Source of the DNA: Ichthyophis bannanicus
Lineage: Eukaryota > Chordata > Amphibia > Gymnophiona > Ichthyophiidae
DNA length: 64,000 bases
Assembly: GCA_033557465.1 (NCBI GenBank)
Contig: CM066031.1
Span: forward strand, 1,666,006,800-1,666,070,799
Reading direction: 5' to 3'
The stretch's first letter is position 1. The number at the start of each line of letters is the position of its first letter. A program made the translations under genes and the position numbers. Under the pieces are notes generated by a model. That model saw only the letters and a program-made list of their open reading frames with translations, searched no databases and had not been told where the DNA came from. Shown here piece after piece: positions 21,715-30,461 of the stretch.

Positions 21715-22068
21715 ATAAGAACATAAGATATGCCATACTGGGTCAGACCAAGGTCCATCAAGCCCAGTTTCCTCTTTCAACAGGGGCCAATCTAGGTCAC
21801 AAGTACCTAGCAGTATCCCCAAGAGACACAGGTTCCACAATGCTTGTATTGGGACAAGCAGTGGATTTCCCGGATCCCCTTTAATAATGGTTTATGGACC
21901 TTTCCTCCAGGAACTTATCCAAACCTTTTTTTAAACTCATTTACTCTAACAGCTTTTACTACATCCTCTGGTAACGAATTCCAGAGTTTGATTACGCGTT
22001 GAGTGAAAAAAATATTTTCTCTTCTTAGTCTTATATGGGTTATACTGTAGCTTCATTGTATAGCATGT
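21715..22068 (-). repeat. CR1 3' end
   Basis: Starts 'aagaacataagatatgccat' and runs through 'ccatcaagcccagtttcctc' to the C-terminal coding end 'RKYFFHSTRNQTLEF' on the minus strand. This matches 60729-61060 and 43126-43430 closely. It is 5'-truncated at about 22068, where Penelope-like coding sequence begins. Confidence 0.8.
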
Positions 22069-22742
22069 TTTATACACTGTTCTGATGTTCTTCTTTTTAA
22101 GCAGTTTACTTATGTGGTCTGTTACTCCTTGGACATAGGGATTGTCATCCAGTGGTGGTTGGTGGTTGCTGTTCTTGTGGATTGTGTTGTCCAAAGGTTT
22201 TAAGACTTAAGAGATGGCCATTTTGTTGTAACCATTGGGTGAGAACATATCCCAGAGGATATTCCTTTCTTTCTGGAGACTGTCTGGGTCACAGACTCTT
22301 AGTGCCCTGTATACTACTGTGCGCAGGATGCTTCTTTTTCTGTACAGGTGGCGGTGGGACTCCCCATGTAGATAACAGTTGATATGGGTGGGTTTCCTAT
22401 ATACACTGTGGTTTAGGCTTCCATCTGTTCCTTTTTGATCATTCCATTGAGAAAGGGAAGACATCCTTTGATCTCACTCTCCATAGTGAGCTTTATGTTA
22501 GATAGCTGCTCTTCAGATAGTTCAGAAAGTCATCAAGATATTTCCATCCATGGAGCCAAATGACGAATGTTACATCTACACAGCCGACCCAGAGTTTGAG
22601 TTTTAGCTTGACTTTGTCCAACAGGGTGGACTCAAGAGAATCCATGAAAATGAGAGCTACCACTGGGGAGAGAGGGGAGCCCATTGCCGTGCCTTCTCTT
22701 TGGGCATAGTACTTTTCCAGGTACTTGAAGAATGTTGCTTTT
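22069..22742 (-). pseudogene. Penelope-like reverse transcriptase remnant
   Basis: On the minus strand: 'KYLEKYYAQREGTAMGSPLS' (about 22740-22670), then the palm region where the usual YVDDTF box reads 'CVDVTFVIW', so one catalytic aspartate is lost. 'SLNHSVYRKPTHINCYLHGE' and 'NILWDMFSPNGY' follow (22390-22210). Then 'YVQGVTDHISKLLKKKNIRT', the linker normally just before a GIY-YIG endonuclease. It stops at the CR1 boundary near 22068, so its own endonuclease is missing. The family makes telomere-like or dispersed insertions using that nuclease. Confidence 0.8.
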
Positions 22743-23086
22743 AGACAAAATGCTGTTAGATTGGCCCCTTCTATTGGAAGTCCTGTGTTTCTAGCTTCTG
22801 GGAACAGTACTGCTGGTGTCTATGAAATTCCGTGCAGCTGCAGCCAATCGTATATAAGCAAAACTGGCGGCACCATAGAAGAAAGGCTTCAAGAGCACAA
22901 AAGACATTATCAACTCGGTAACAAAGAGAAATCTGCTGTAGCCCTCCACATGATAGAAACTGGCCATACAATTAAATTTGATAACAAGAATCTTGGAAAA
23001 AGAAGAACGCTGGTGGCTAAGGAATATCACAGCGACAGTAGAGATAGCAAGACACCCATAAAATCCTAATGGGGAACAAAGGACTT
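22743..23086 (+). pseudogene. Penelope-like GIY-YIG endonuclease remnant, opposite strand
   Basis: The plus-strand frame 22725-23069 reads 'AGVYEIPCSCSQSYISKTGG', the GVY-...-YIG nuclease start, then 'ERLQEHKRHYQLGNKEKSAV' and 'ALHMIETGHTIKF', with the conserved R, H and E/H-type residues of Penelope nucleases. It lies head to head with the reverse transcriptase at 22742-22069 rather than downstream of it. So it is either a second copy or an inverted piece of the same insertion. Confidence 0.8.
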
Positions 23087-23105
23087 GACATCAACAAAGC
23101 ATGCT

Positions 23106-23283
23106 TCCCAGCCTTTCCAGGAGGCACACCTAGCCAGTCAGATTCTCAGGATTGCCAGTGAATATGCATGGCGTAGATTTCCATACAGTAGGTCTTTAGT
23201 GTGTTCTATCTACTGCAGATTCATTGTGACAATCCTGAAAACCCAACTGGCCAGATATGCTACCAGGACAGGGTTGGAAAACA
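23106..23283. mobile_element. hAT-type foldback MITE (diverged copy)
   Basis: Contains 'agccagtcagattctcaggat' near 23135 and the inverted counterpart 'tcctgaaaacccaactggcc' near 23234, with 'gaatatgcatgg' inside. Same family as 25934-26128 and 26334-26526 but more diverged. No duplication recognised at its ends. Confidence 0.6.
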
Positions 23284-23429
23284 TGAAGCTCTCTAGTATA
23301 TTTCCTATGACTCCACAAGATGATCCTAGCTAGGAGAACCCTCTTGATTGAACAGATTGAAAAGTGTACACGTCCAGCGGGATACAATAGCACATTTCCC
23401 CCTTTGCAGAATTGGGCATGTGGGGTACA

Positions 23430-23780
23430 TATGTGTGTGTGTGTAAGTCATAGGCAGAGTCAGGAAAGGTGCATGCACGTGTGTGTGCATGCCTTGGGGA
23501 TTGTCAGAGCTGCATGTGTGTATAATAGGGTGCATGCGTGTGTGTGCATATTCTTGGGAGCGTCGTGGGTGCACATCTGTGTGTGTTTCATAGGGAGTAT
23601 CGGGGCGGATGTGGTTATGGGTGTGTATCATGGTGAATGTTAAGGAGTGGATGTGTATCTAATGGGGCATGTCAAGGGTGCATGCATGTGTGTGTTTATG
23701 TGTCCTGGGGAATGGGGTGTGCGTGCATGTGTTGGTGTGTCCTTGTGCTTTGCATTTATGTGCATCAGGGGCTGTGTGTG
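23430..23780. repeat. Imperfect TG/CATG-rich low-complexity DNA
   Basis: About 350 bp of irregular 'tgtgtgtgcatg' words. It may form alternating purine-pyrimidine tracts. It shows no coding feature; long frames over it are side effects of composition. Confidence 0.75.
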
Positions 23781-23785
23781 TATGT

Positions 23786-23993
23786 GTGTTTTATTGATTT
23801 ATTTATTTTTTATACCACGCTGTTTAGAATCAGTGCAGTTTACATGTATACTAACAGGTACTTTTTATTCCCTTGTCCCTGAAGGGCTCACAATCCAAGT
23901 GTACCTGAGGCAATGGAGGGTTAAGTGGCTTGACCAAGGCCAAAAGGAGTGGCCATGGGACCCCAGTCCCTCCGGCCTGAGGTTGCTTGCCCC
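23786..23993 (-). mobile_element. tRNA/L2-type SINE, 5'-truncated (copy D)
   Basis: In reverse complement it reads 'ggactggggtcccatggcc', 'ccttggtcaagccacttaac', 'aaactgcactgattctaaac' and an AAATAAATAAATCAATAAAA tail (seen as ttttattgatttatttattt at 23789). It matches copies A-C but has lost the tRNA-like head. Confidence 0.75.
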
Positions 23994-24099
23994 ATGTGTT
24001 AGTGTGTGCATGTGTGTTGGGGTGGTGGGTATGTGCATGTGTCAGGAGCTCGCTATGAGTCTGTTTGTGTCTGCGCTTCCCCTTGTCCTCCTGCACTTA

Positions 24100-24545
24100 C
24101 TCCTTGTCCCTCCCACCCTCTTGCAGTAGTCCCCATTCCTACCCTTCATTGCTCTCTGGGCATTCTCCCTCTTTTCCCTCCACCGACTCTCTCTCAGGCC
24201 TTTCGCACCCTCCCTCCCTTCCCTTCTCTCCTCTATCCCTGCCCTTTCCCTTATGCTCCAACCCTTGCACGGTTTCTTCCCATACTCTGCCCTTTTCTTT
24301 CCTTCTAATCCTGCCCTTTCCTTAGACTGTGCCTCTCACCCATCCCTTCCCTCAGACTCTGCCCCTTCATTCCAGGCTGCAGCCTTGCTCTTCCAGCTGG
24401 TGAAACCCTAGGCCTCTTGCTGACCTCCTCAGGCCACAGCCCTGTTCTTCCAGCTGGCGGGACCCAGGGATTCCTGTTGGTCTCTTCAGGCCTCAACCCC
24501 GGCTCAAGACTGAGACTCCCGTTGACTCTTCACCCTACAGTTTTT
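24100..24545. repeat. Pyrimidine-rich low-complexity DNA
   Basis: About 450 bp dominated by C and T on the plus strand, with two loose repeats of 'ccagctggtgaaaccctagg' and 'ccagctggcgggacccaggg' (24397 and 24453, about 56 bp apart). No gene seen. Confidence 0.6.
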
Positions 24546-24654
24546 TGCAGCAGTGGTGGGGGAGGGGGAGCATATGCATGCTTGTTTGCACATGTGCAAA
24601 CATGCGAATAGACAGAAAAAAATTCTCCATCTTGACCCTCGACAATAGGCACTA

Positions 24655-25310
24655 TGCTAATTTTATTTAGTTCTTTATTTGAAAGCCTTCTATACTGCAT
24701 TTCCAAAGATCAAGACAGTTTACAAGTAACATTAGCATAACATTACAGAGAACAAGTTAACATAACAAAGAGTCAGTTAACAAGGGAACATTAACAGTAA
24801 CACTTCAGAGTAACTAAGGGTAGAGGAAAGGGAAAAGTATCCTATTGATTGATGGTCATCAAATTATAACAAGAGTTGTGAGAGAACTCATAGTTCATAG
24901 CTGCTGTGTCTGTATTTATGTGACTCCTTCAAAATGCTTTCTGAACAGGTGTGTTTTTAATAGTTTTCTGAAGTCCTTAATGTCTACGGCAGTTCTTATT
25001 TGTACGGGCAAGGAGTTCCATAATGCAGGAGCATATAAGGAAAATGAGCGTAAACAGGCTGATTGGTTGAATTTAATGAAGTCTGGGGGAGAGGTGAGGA
25101 TGTGCTCTGTGGTACTTCCCTGCCGATTGCTAGGGGGGGTTTGAAGGTAGTCTGAGGATTGCTCATGATAAATTTTGAATGTTGTCATGATGTTCTTATT
25201 CTAGCCGCTGTATATTGAGCAAGCTGTAGCGGGAGTAGGTGGGATTTTGGCAAGCCTTGGAAGATTGCATTACAGTAGTCCATGTGAGGAAATATCATAA
25301 CCTAGAAGAC
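24655..25310 (-). pseudogene. L2-type LINE 3' end
   Basis: On the minus strand a broken frame gives 'YCNAIFQGLPKSHLLPLQLA' (about 25300-25220) and then 'YAPALWNSLPVQIRTAVDIK' and 'LLKTHLFRKHF' (25030-24920), the last block of an L2-type reverse transcriptase. The 3' UTR runs to about 24655. 5'-truncated. Confidence 0.7.
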
Positions 25311-25933
25311 AGTCCTGTAATCTTGGTGTTCAAGGAGAGGTGGCAGCTGCTGTTGCTAGTGCTACTGGTTAATTCACCCTTGAGAACTCATCTTATCCCA
25401 GAGAGAGCATCCCCTCTAGTTCCACCAGTGCCAATTTATATCCAGGCTTAGATTTGTCATTCTGGCCCTCTGCTGCCACTTCTCAAATCTGGACTTACGA
25501 GTTTGCCCAGCATGTAGTGCAGTGTAAATAGGAAAAAGTCCGTTTTTAATTTAATTTTCTTAGGTTTTCAATTTTAAGTTTTGCATGTACCTTTTTTTTT
25601 TTTTTTACTTTTCCTTTTTTTCTCCTTTATAGTATTTTTACTCTGGTTAAAGTGTCCTCCTGCATACTTTAGAAGAAGAAAAAAATAGCTTACAAGTTTC
25701 CGGTTAGCACATTAACAAACTGAAGCATATATCTTTAAGCATAAAGGGTGTGCACTTAATGCTTCTTTTGTGGAAATCACAGAAAAGAGTTCCAGATAGA
25801 AGAGGATTATCCTGACAAATACACAGCCTATTTGGTTGACTTCAAACAAAGACAAATTGGAGGAGAATGGAAAATGCTCTGGTTGCACAAAAGAAAGTAC
25901 TATTTCTGCCATGTGTAAAAAATTAGAGTAACT
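25311..25933. other. Unassigned DNA
   Basis: No gene or repeat recognised apart from a poly-T run near 25592-25607. Confidence 0.4.
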
Positions 25934-26128
25934 CAGTGGTTCTCGAGCCAGTCCTCTGGACCCCGCAGGCCAGTCAGGTTTTCAGGATATCCACAATGAA
26001 TATGCATGAGATAGATCTGTATACAATGGAAGCAGTGAATGCAGGCCTATCTCATGCATAATCATTGTGAATATCCTGAAAACCTGACTAGCCTGCGGGG
26101 TCCCAGAGGACTGGGTTGAGAGCCACTG
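25934..26128. mobile_element. Near-perfect palindromic hAT-type MITE
   Basis: The left half from CAGTGGTTCTCGAGCC to about 26020 is matched in inverted orientation by the right half ending GGTTGAGAGCCACTG, with only scattered differences over nearly 90 bases per arm. The core words are 'tcaggttttcaggatatcca' and 'aatatgcatgagatagat'. AGTAACT occurs just outside both ends. The family is non-coding and would rely on a hAT transposase in trans. Confidence 0.8.
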
Positions 26129-26333
26129 GTCAGTAACTGAACATACGGCAGCAGTGTTATGTAAGAATATATGTATTGTATCTTTCTGGGATGTAGGCTA
26201 AAGCTGTTTTAACAGTTTGAATGATGGCCTTTTGCTTTGCTCATATTGAGAAAAACAGGGCTAAAACAGAGCAAGATACAGAAGCAATACCGATTTTCAC
26301 CATCACTTACATATCCTCTGCATCACTCTATGC

Positions 26334-26526
26334 TAGTGATTCTCAACCCAGTCCTCAAGGCAACCCAGCCAGTCAGGTTTTCAGGATAACCACGATGAAT
26401 ATACATGAGATAAATTTGCATGCAGTGCCTCCATTGTATGCAAATCTCTCTTGTGCATATTCGTTGTGGCTATCCTGAAAACCTGACTGGCTGGTTATGC
26501 CCCGAGGACTGGGTTGAGACCCCCTG
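26334..26526. mobile_element. hAT-type MITE with 8-bp target duplication
   Basis: CTCTATGC flanks the element exactly at 26326-26333 and 26527-26534. The ends are TAGTGATTCTCAACCCAGTC and, inverted, CAGGGGGTCTCAACCCAGTC. The 8-bp duplication supports hAT-type transposition for the whole family (also at 23106, 25934, 35581 and, diverged, 39427). Confidence 0.85.
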
Positions 26527-26639
26527 CTCTATGCAAACTGAGAAGCAGGAGCCATCACCACCTAATACGCAATTCTTCTGCTCTGCTTCAATATAAGTGC
26601 ATGAGATCGCTTGCTATCATGCGTATGAGTTTACGGTTT

Positions 26640-27150
26640 GCGTTTTACATTTATTTGTTATGCCGCCTTTTTGCATACACATAAAGTGGTTTACAAACCA
26701 AAATGTAAAAGTATCTGAAAGAAACTCCATACTTTTGAAAGGAAAAGAGAAAAGAAAGTGAGGAAAAGTTCACATCATTCAGTCATCAGAAAAAGTATCA
26801 TACATTCATAAAGAGTAGTCGTACACGCCTTCCTGATGACGTGGAGGCCAGATGGTCCAATGCTACCCTGGAATATCAAATGCCTGTTTAAACAGGTGCA
26901 TTTTTAGATCAGTTTTAAATTCTTTGGAGGTTTCTTGCAGACAGAGCTGAGAGGGAAGACCATTCAATAACATGGGAGCCAAGAAAAAGAACAGAGACTG
27001 CCTAGTGAATTCGTAATGAGCTCTAGATGGTGGTGGTAAACACAAATGGCTTCCATATAAGGAGCTTAGGGAAAGGGTTGGACAATATGGGATAATCAAT
27101 GAAGAAAGGTAAGCAGGACATTCTGATGAAGAGTCTCAGGTTAGGGTTAG
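26640..27150 (-). pseudogene. L2-type LINE 3' end, second copy
   Basis: Minus-strand frame 27099-26863 has 'RQSLFFFLAPMLLNGLPSQL' and 'KEFKTDLKMHLFKQAFDIP', the same C-terminal block as at 24920-25030 but diverged. The 3' end at about 26640 has 'ttacatttatttgttatgcc', a TAAAT-type tail in reverse. Confidence 0.65.
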
Positions 27151-27394
27151 AATTTTATAATATATGTGGGGTCTGATTGAGATTCAGACACCATATAGAG
27201 GCCTCCTTGACAGGTATATCCCATGCAAAAGAGTGAAGACTCCAGCCCTCCTGTGCCAACTTTGCAAGATCAGGAGAGCTGCAAAACCACATTCAAGCAG
27301 AAGTTTCACCACAAGGCAGAATTTATCAATCCCAATTTCATGCCTTTTAAAAGGAGCTTTCTAACAACTGTATGCATAAAAATGAAGGGGCAAT

Positions 27395-27697
27395 TTGCAA
27401 ACATACCACCAAGAAGAAATAGATAGAGAAGTAATTGAAAACATTCACAATATTGCTATGAAAGTGGAAGTGTTATTAGTAGGAGATTTCAATTTGCCAG
27501 ATGTTGATTGGTATATCGCTGCTGCGGTGTCATCTAGAAGTAGAGAGATCCTGGATTCTCTACAGAGAGAACTGGTCAAACAACTGGTAATGGGCAAGGA
27601 AGGGATGGTACTGGACTTGGTGCTTACAAATGAGGAAAGTCTTTCTGATGCTGTAGTGGCATGCATCATCTGGCATGCCGTGATCAGCGGATGGTGA
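27395..27697 (+). pseudogene. CR1 endonuclease fragment
   Basis: 'EVLLVGDFNLPDVDWYIAAA' carries the GDFN motif, and 'LDLVLTNEESLSDAVV' with the following 'WHAVISGW' region corresponds to the L-T-N-x and SDH-end blocks. It is the same part as 12880-13158 on the other strand. The N-terminal half is missing or too decayed. Confidence 0.75.
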
Positions 27698-28335
27698 GTT
27701 TCAATTTCGGACACAGGTGAAAATGGTTCATTCAAAAGCAAGGGTGCTAGACTTCAGGAAAGCTAACTTTGCAAAGATGGGGAAAATCTTAAGGAGTCAA
27801 TAGCTAGATGGGAACATCTGGGAGAAGCAGAACAACAGTGGGCAAAACTAAAAGAGATATTTTAAGGATAACAAACCTTTGTTAGGAAAGTAAATAAAAA
27901 TAAGAGGAAAAAGAGGATGCTATGGCTTTCTAAAGAAGTAGATGAAAAAGTAAGGAAAAAGAGATTAGCCTTCAAAAACTAAAAAATATTGCAGAAAGAG
28001 GAAGACAAACAGCAATATCTGTAAAAGCTGAGGGAAGCTGGTAAGTAGTCAGGAAAGCAAAGATGCAAATGGAGGAAAAATAGCCAAAATATGGGAGCAA
28101 GACTTTTTGTTTTAGGTATGTTAGTGACAGGAAGAAGTGCAAGGGGGACATTATGAGACTCAAGTGTGAAGGGGAGAAATATGTAGAGACTGATGAGGAT
28201 AAAGCAGAATTGCTTACCAAATATTTCTCTTCTGTGTTCACAGAAGAAGGACTGGGAATGGGACTTCAGAAAACAAACATAAATAGGAATGGGGGCAAGG
28301 TAGAAGTCGAATGATTTTCAGAAGACTATGGGTCA

Positions 28336-28919
28336 CCCCCCTTCTGCCCCCAGCAGAAGCCTCCCCATACAGACAAGGAGTATGTATGGGGAGGCTTAGT
28401 CGGGGCTAGAAGGGGGCGTTCCAGAGGTGAAGCATGGGCGGTCCGCAACCCTGGACATACGGGGTCGATTCTGAGGCCGTCCCTGTATGTCCAGGGTCAG
28501 CAGACTGGACAGAGGACTTATTCCACCTCAGAGGTGGAATAAGTCCTCCTGGATGTCGGGGGATGGCAGCCCCGGGCAGTGGCAGAAAGGTGAGGGGTGC
28601 AGAGGGTTCCCCACAGCCAGACCCTGGCCATGAAAGGCCACATCAGGGGTGGGGCTGTGGGGAAAGGAGAAAATGATCGGCAACTGGGGATTGCAGCTCC
28701 TGGATGGAGCCACGGTGCCATGGCAATGGAACTCCATGGCACCGCGGCTCCATTCAGAAGCCTGACTGAGTTAGCCGGGCAGGGGTCTGTACATGCAGGC
28801 CGATCAGAATCAGGTCCCAGCCTGCACGTACAGGCCCAGACGCAATTCTAATCCCGCAGGGCATGTCTAGCCCCCGTGGGATCAGAATTGGATCTGCCTC
28901 TGTGTGTCCTGATTCTGAT
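28336..28919. repeat. Array of consecutive hairpins
   Basis: At least seven inverted repeats follow one another: 28357-28370 with 28384-28397 (14/14); 28449-28463 with 28481-28496; 28512-28529 with 28531-28548 (18/18, one central base); 28704-28723 with 28734-28753 (19/20); 28787-28800 with 28820-28833 (13/14); 28843-28857 with 28876-28890 (13/15); and 28803-28814 with 28908-28919 (12/12) enclosing the last. The segment is GC-rich with CpGs and lies inside the plus-strand CR1. I do not recognise the family. Confidence 0.85.
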
Positions 28920-28989
28920 TGGGTGCACAGGGGCCTAGACACAAATATTAGAATGTGCCTCTATGTTTATGAGGAGCTAGCAAAATTAA

Positions 28990-29190
28990 AGACATCATGC
29001 TTGGCAAGGTAGAAGGTCAACACAAAAGAGGAAGACCGGCAATGAGATGGATCAATGCAATAACAGCAGCTATGGTTGACACTCTGTCAACAATGAGCCA
29101 CCTGACTGAAGACCGAACACAGTTTAGGACAACTATCCAGAGGGTCGCCATGAGTCGACACCAACTCAACGACACTTAACAACAACAGCA
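28990..29190 (+). mobile_element. RTE 3'-end fragment
   Basis: 'acatcatgcttggcaaggta' to 'aacgacacttaacaacaaca' matches the last 190 bp of the full-length RTE. A 60-codon frame (28997-29179) encodes its C-terminus with 'KRGRPAMRW' and 'LTEDRTQFRT'. It is more diverged than the copy at 18411. CR1 reverse transcriptase sequence starts right after it. Confidence 0.8.
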
Positions 29191-29194
29191 AAAC

Positions 29195-29880
29195 TAAAAA
29201 TGGACAAAGCAATGGGGCCAGACAGGATTCACTAAGAGTGTTGAAAGGACTTAAGGAAGTACTGGCAGCTTCTTAGATTGATCTTTTCAAAGCTTCTTTC
29301 GAGTTGGAAGTGATCTCAGAGGACTGGGGATGTGTGAATGTGGTTCCTGTCCATGAAAACAGAAGTAAGAAAGAGGTCAGTAACTACCAACAGGTTAGTC
29401 TTATCTCTGTGGTGAATAAATTAATGGAAACACTGTTAAAATAGAGGCTGGTGCAGTTTCTGGAATCCAAAGAATTATAGGATCTGAGACGTCATGGCTT
29501 CACAAGAGGTAGAGCCTGTCAGAAGAATCTGATTGATTTGTTTGATTAGGTGACTAGAGAACTGTATCAGGGAGAGTACTGGATGTGGTAACTTAGAATT
29601 TAGCAAGGCCATTGACACCGTTCTGCATCGGCAGCTTATAAATAAAATGAGTACCCTTGGGATGACCCCTAAAGTGACTGACTGAGGAAGAAATTGGTTG
29701 AGTGGGAGGAGCCTGAGGATAGTAGTAAATGAAGTTCAGTCTGAAGATAGGGCATTACCAGTGTCGTGCTTCAAGGAGTGGTCATCGATTCTGTTCTTTT
29801 TAACATTTTTGGGCAATAGTCTTCCTTTGTCATTTCTATCACTCCCCATAGAGGCTAAGATCACTCCCCATAGAGGCTAA
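29195..29880 (+). pseudogene. CR1 reverse transcriptase remnant
   Basis: Broken frames give 'KMDKAMGPDRIH' (A-x-GPD block, about 29200), a decayed R-P-V-N-L block near 29385, 'VMASQEVEPVRRI' (normally HGF-x-x-GRSCQTNL, about 29490) and 'EFSKAIDTVLHRQL' (D-F-S-K-A-F-D block, about 29597). Many stops; no chance of function. Confidence 0.7.
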
Positions 29881-29989
29881 GATTATGTGGGAGTAGACAG
29901 TTGAGATGTCTCTTGTTTCCTACAACCCATGATACACAAGTTTTAAATCAACTGTTGTCCTTCTCAGCCTCACAGGAGTGGAACGTTAC

Positions 29990-30400
29990 CTTCCTAATGT
30001 ACGATTATTTGATGATGTGCTTGGTTTTCGAAAGAAATAAAAAATCTATTACTTTCGATAGGCTTTTCATTAAAGTTAGCTTTTGGATTGAGGTCTACAT
30101 ATTTTAAATATTTAGTTATATAATGCGAAAATAGTATTTCCTGATTTATTATATCTCTTTTATTTGGTTTTGTCTCTTTTTACATCATGTTTTTTCATCA
30201 AAGTTAGCTTTTTGGGTTAAGGTCTGAATATGTTAAATATGTTAGGCATATGATGTGAAAAGGAGGATGTTCCTATGTTATTTTATTTGTTTTATGTGAT
30301 TTTGTCTCTTTTTATTTCATGTGTTCCCTTTTTATTATTCTGCAGAGTATGCAATAGATCTGAGGTCTATAAATAAGGATAAATAAATAAATTATGACTT
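29990..30400. repeat. AT-rich segment with a tandem duplication
   Basis: 'ttcattaaagttagcttttg' at about 30067 recurs as 'ttcatcaaagttagcttttt' at about 30192, and the following 100 bases match loosely ('tgtctctttttac' / 'tgtctctttttat'), so a unit of roughly 126 bp is duplicated. The end 'ggtctataaataaggataaa' plus TAAATAAAT looks like a retroposon tail. Confidence 0.6.
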
Positions 30401-30461
30401 CTGGTTGGCTTGCAAGATCTATTTCTTCACAAAGACATGTTATTCATTGGTGGTATATCTT

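Noticed and set aside
23320..24325. Several 80-160-codon frames in TG-rich and CT-rich DNA
   Set aside because: Composition alone explains them; no domain, and frames exist on both strands.
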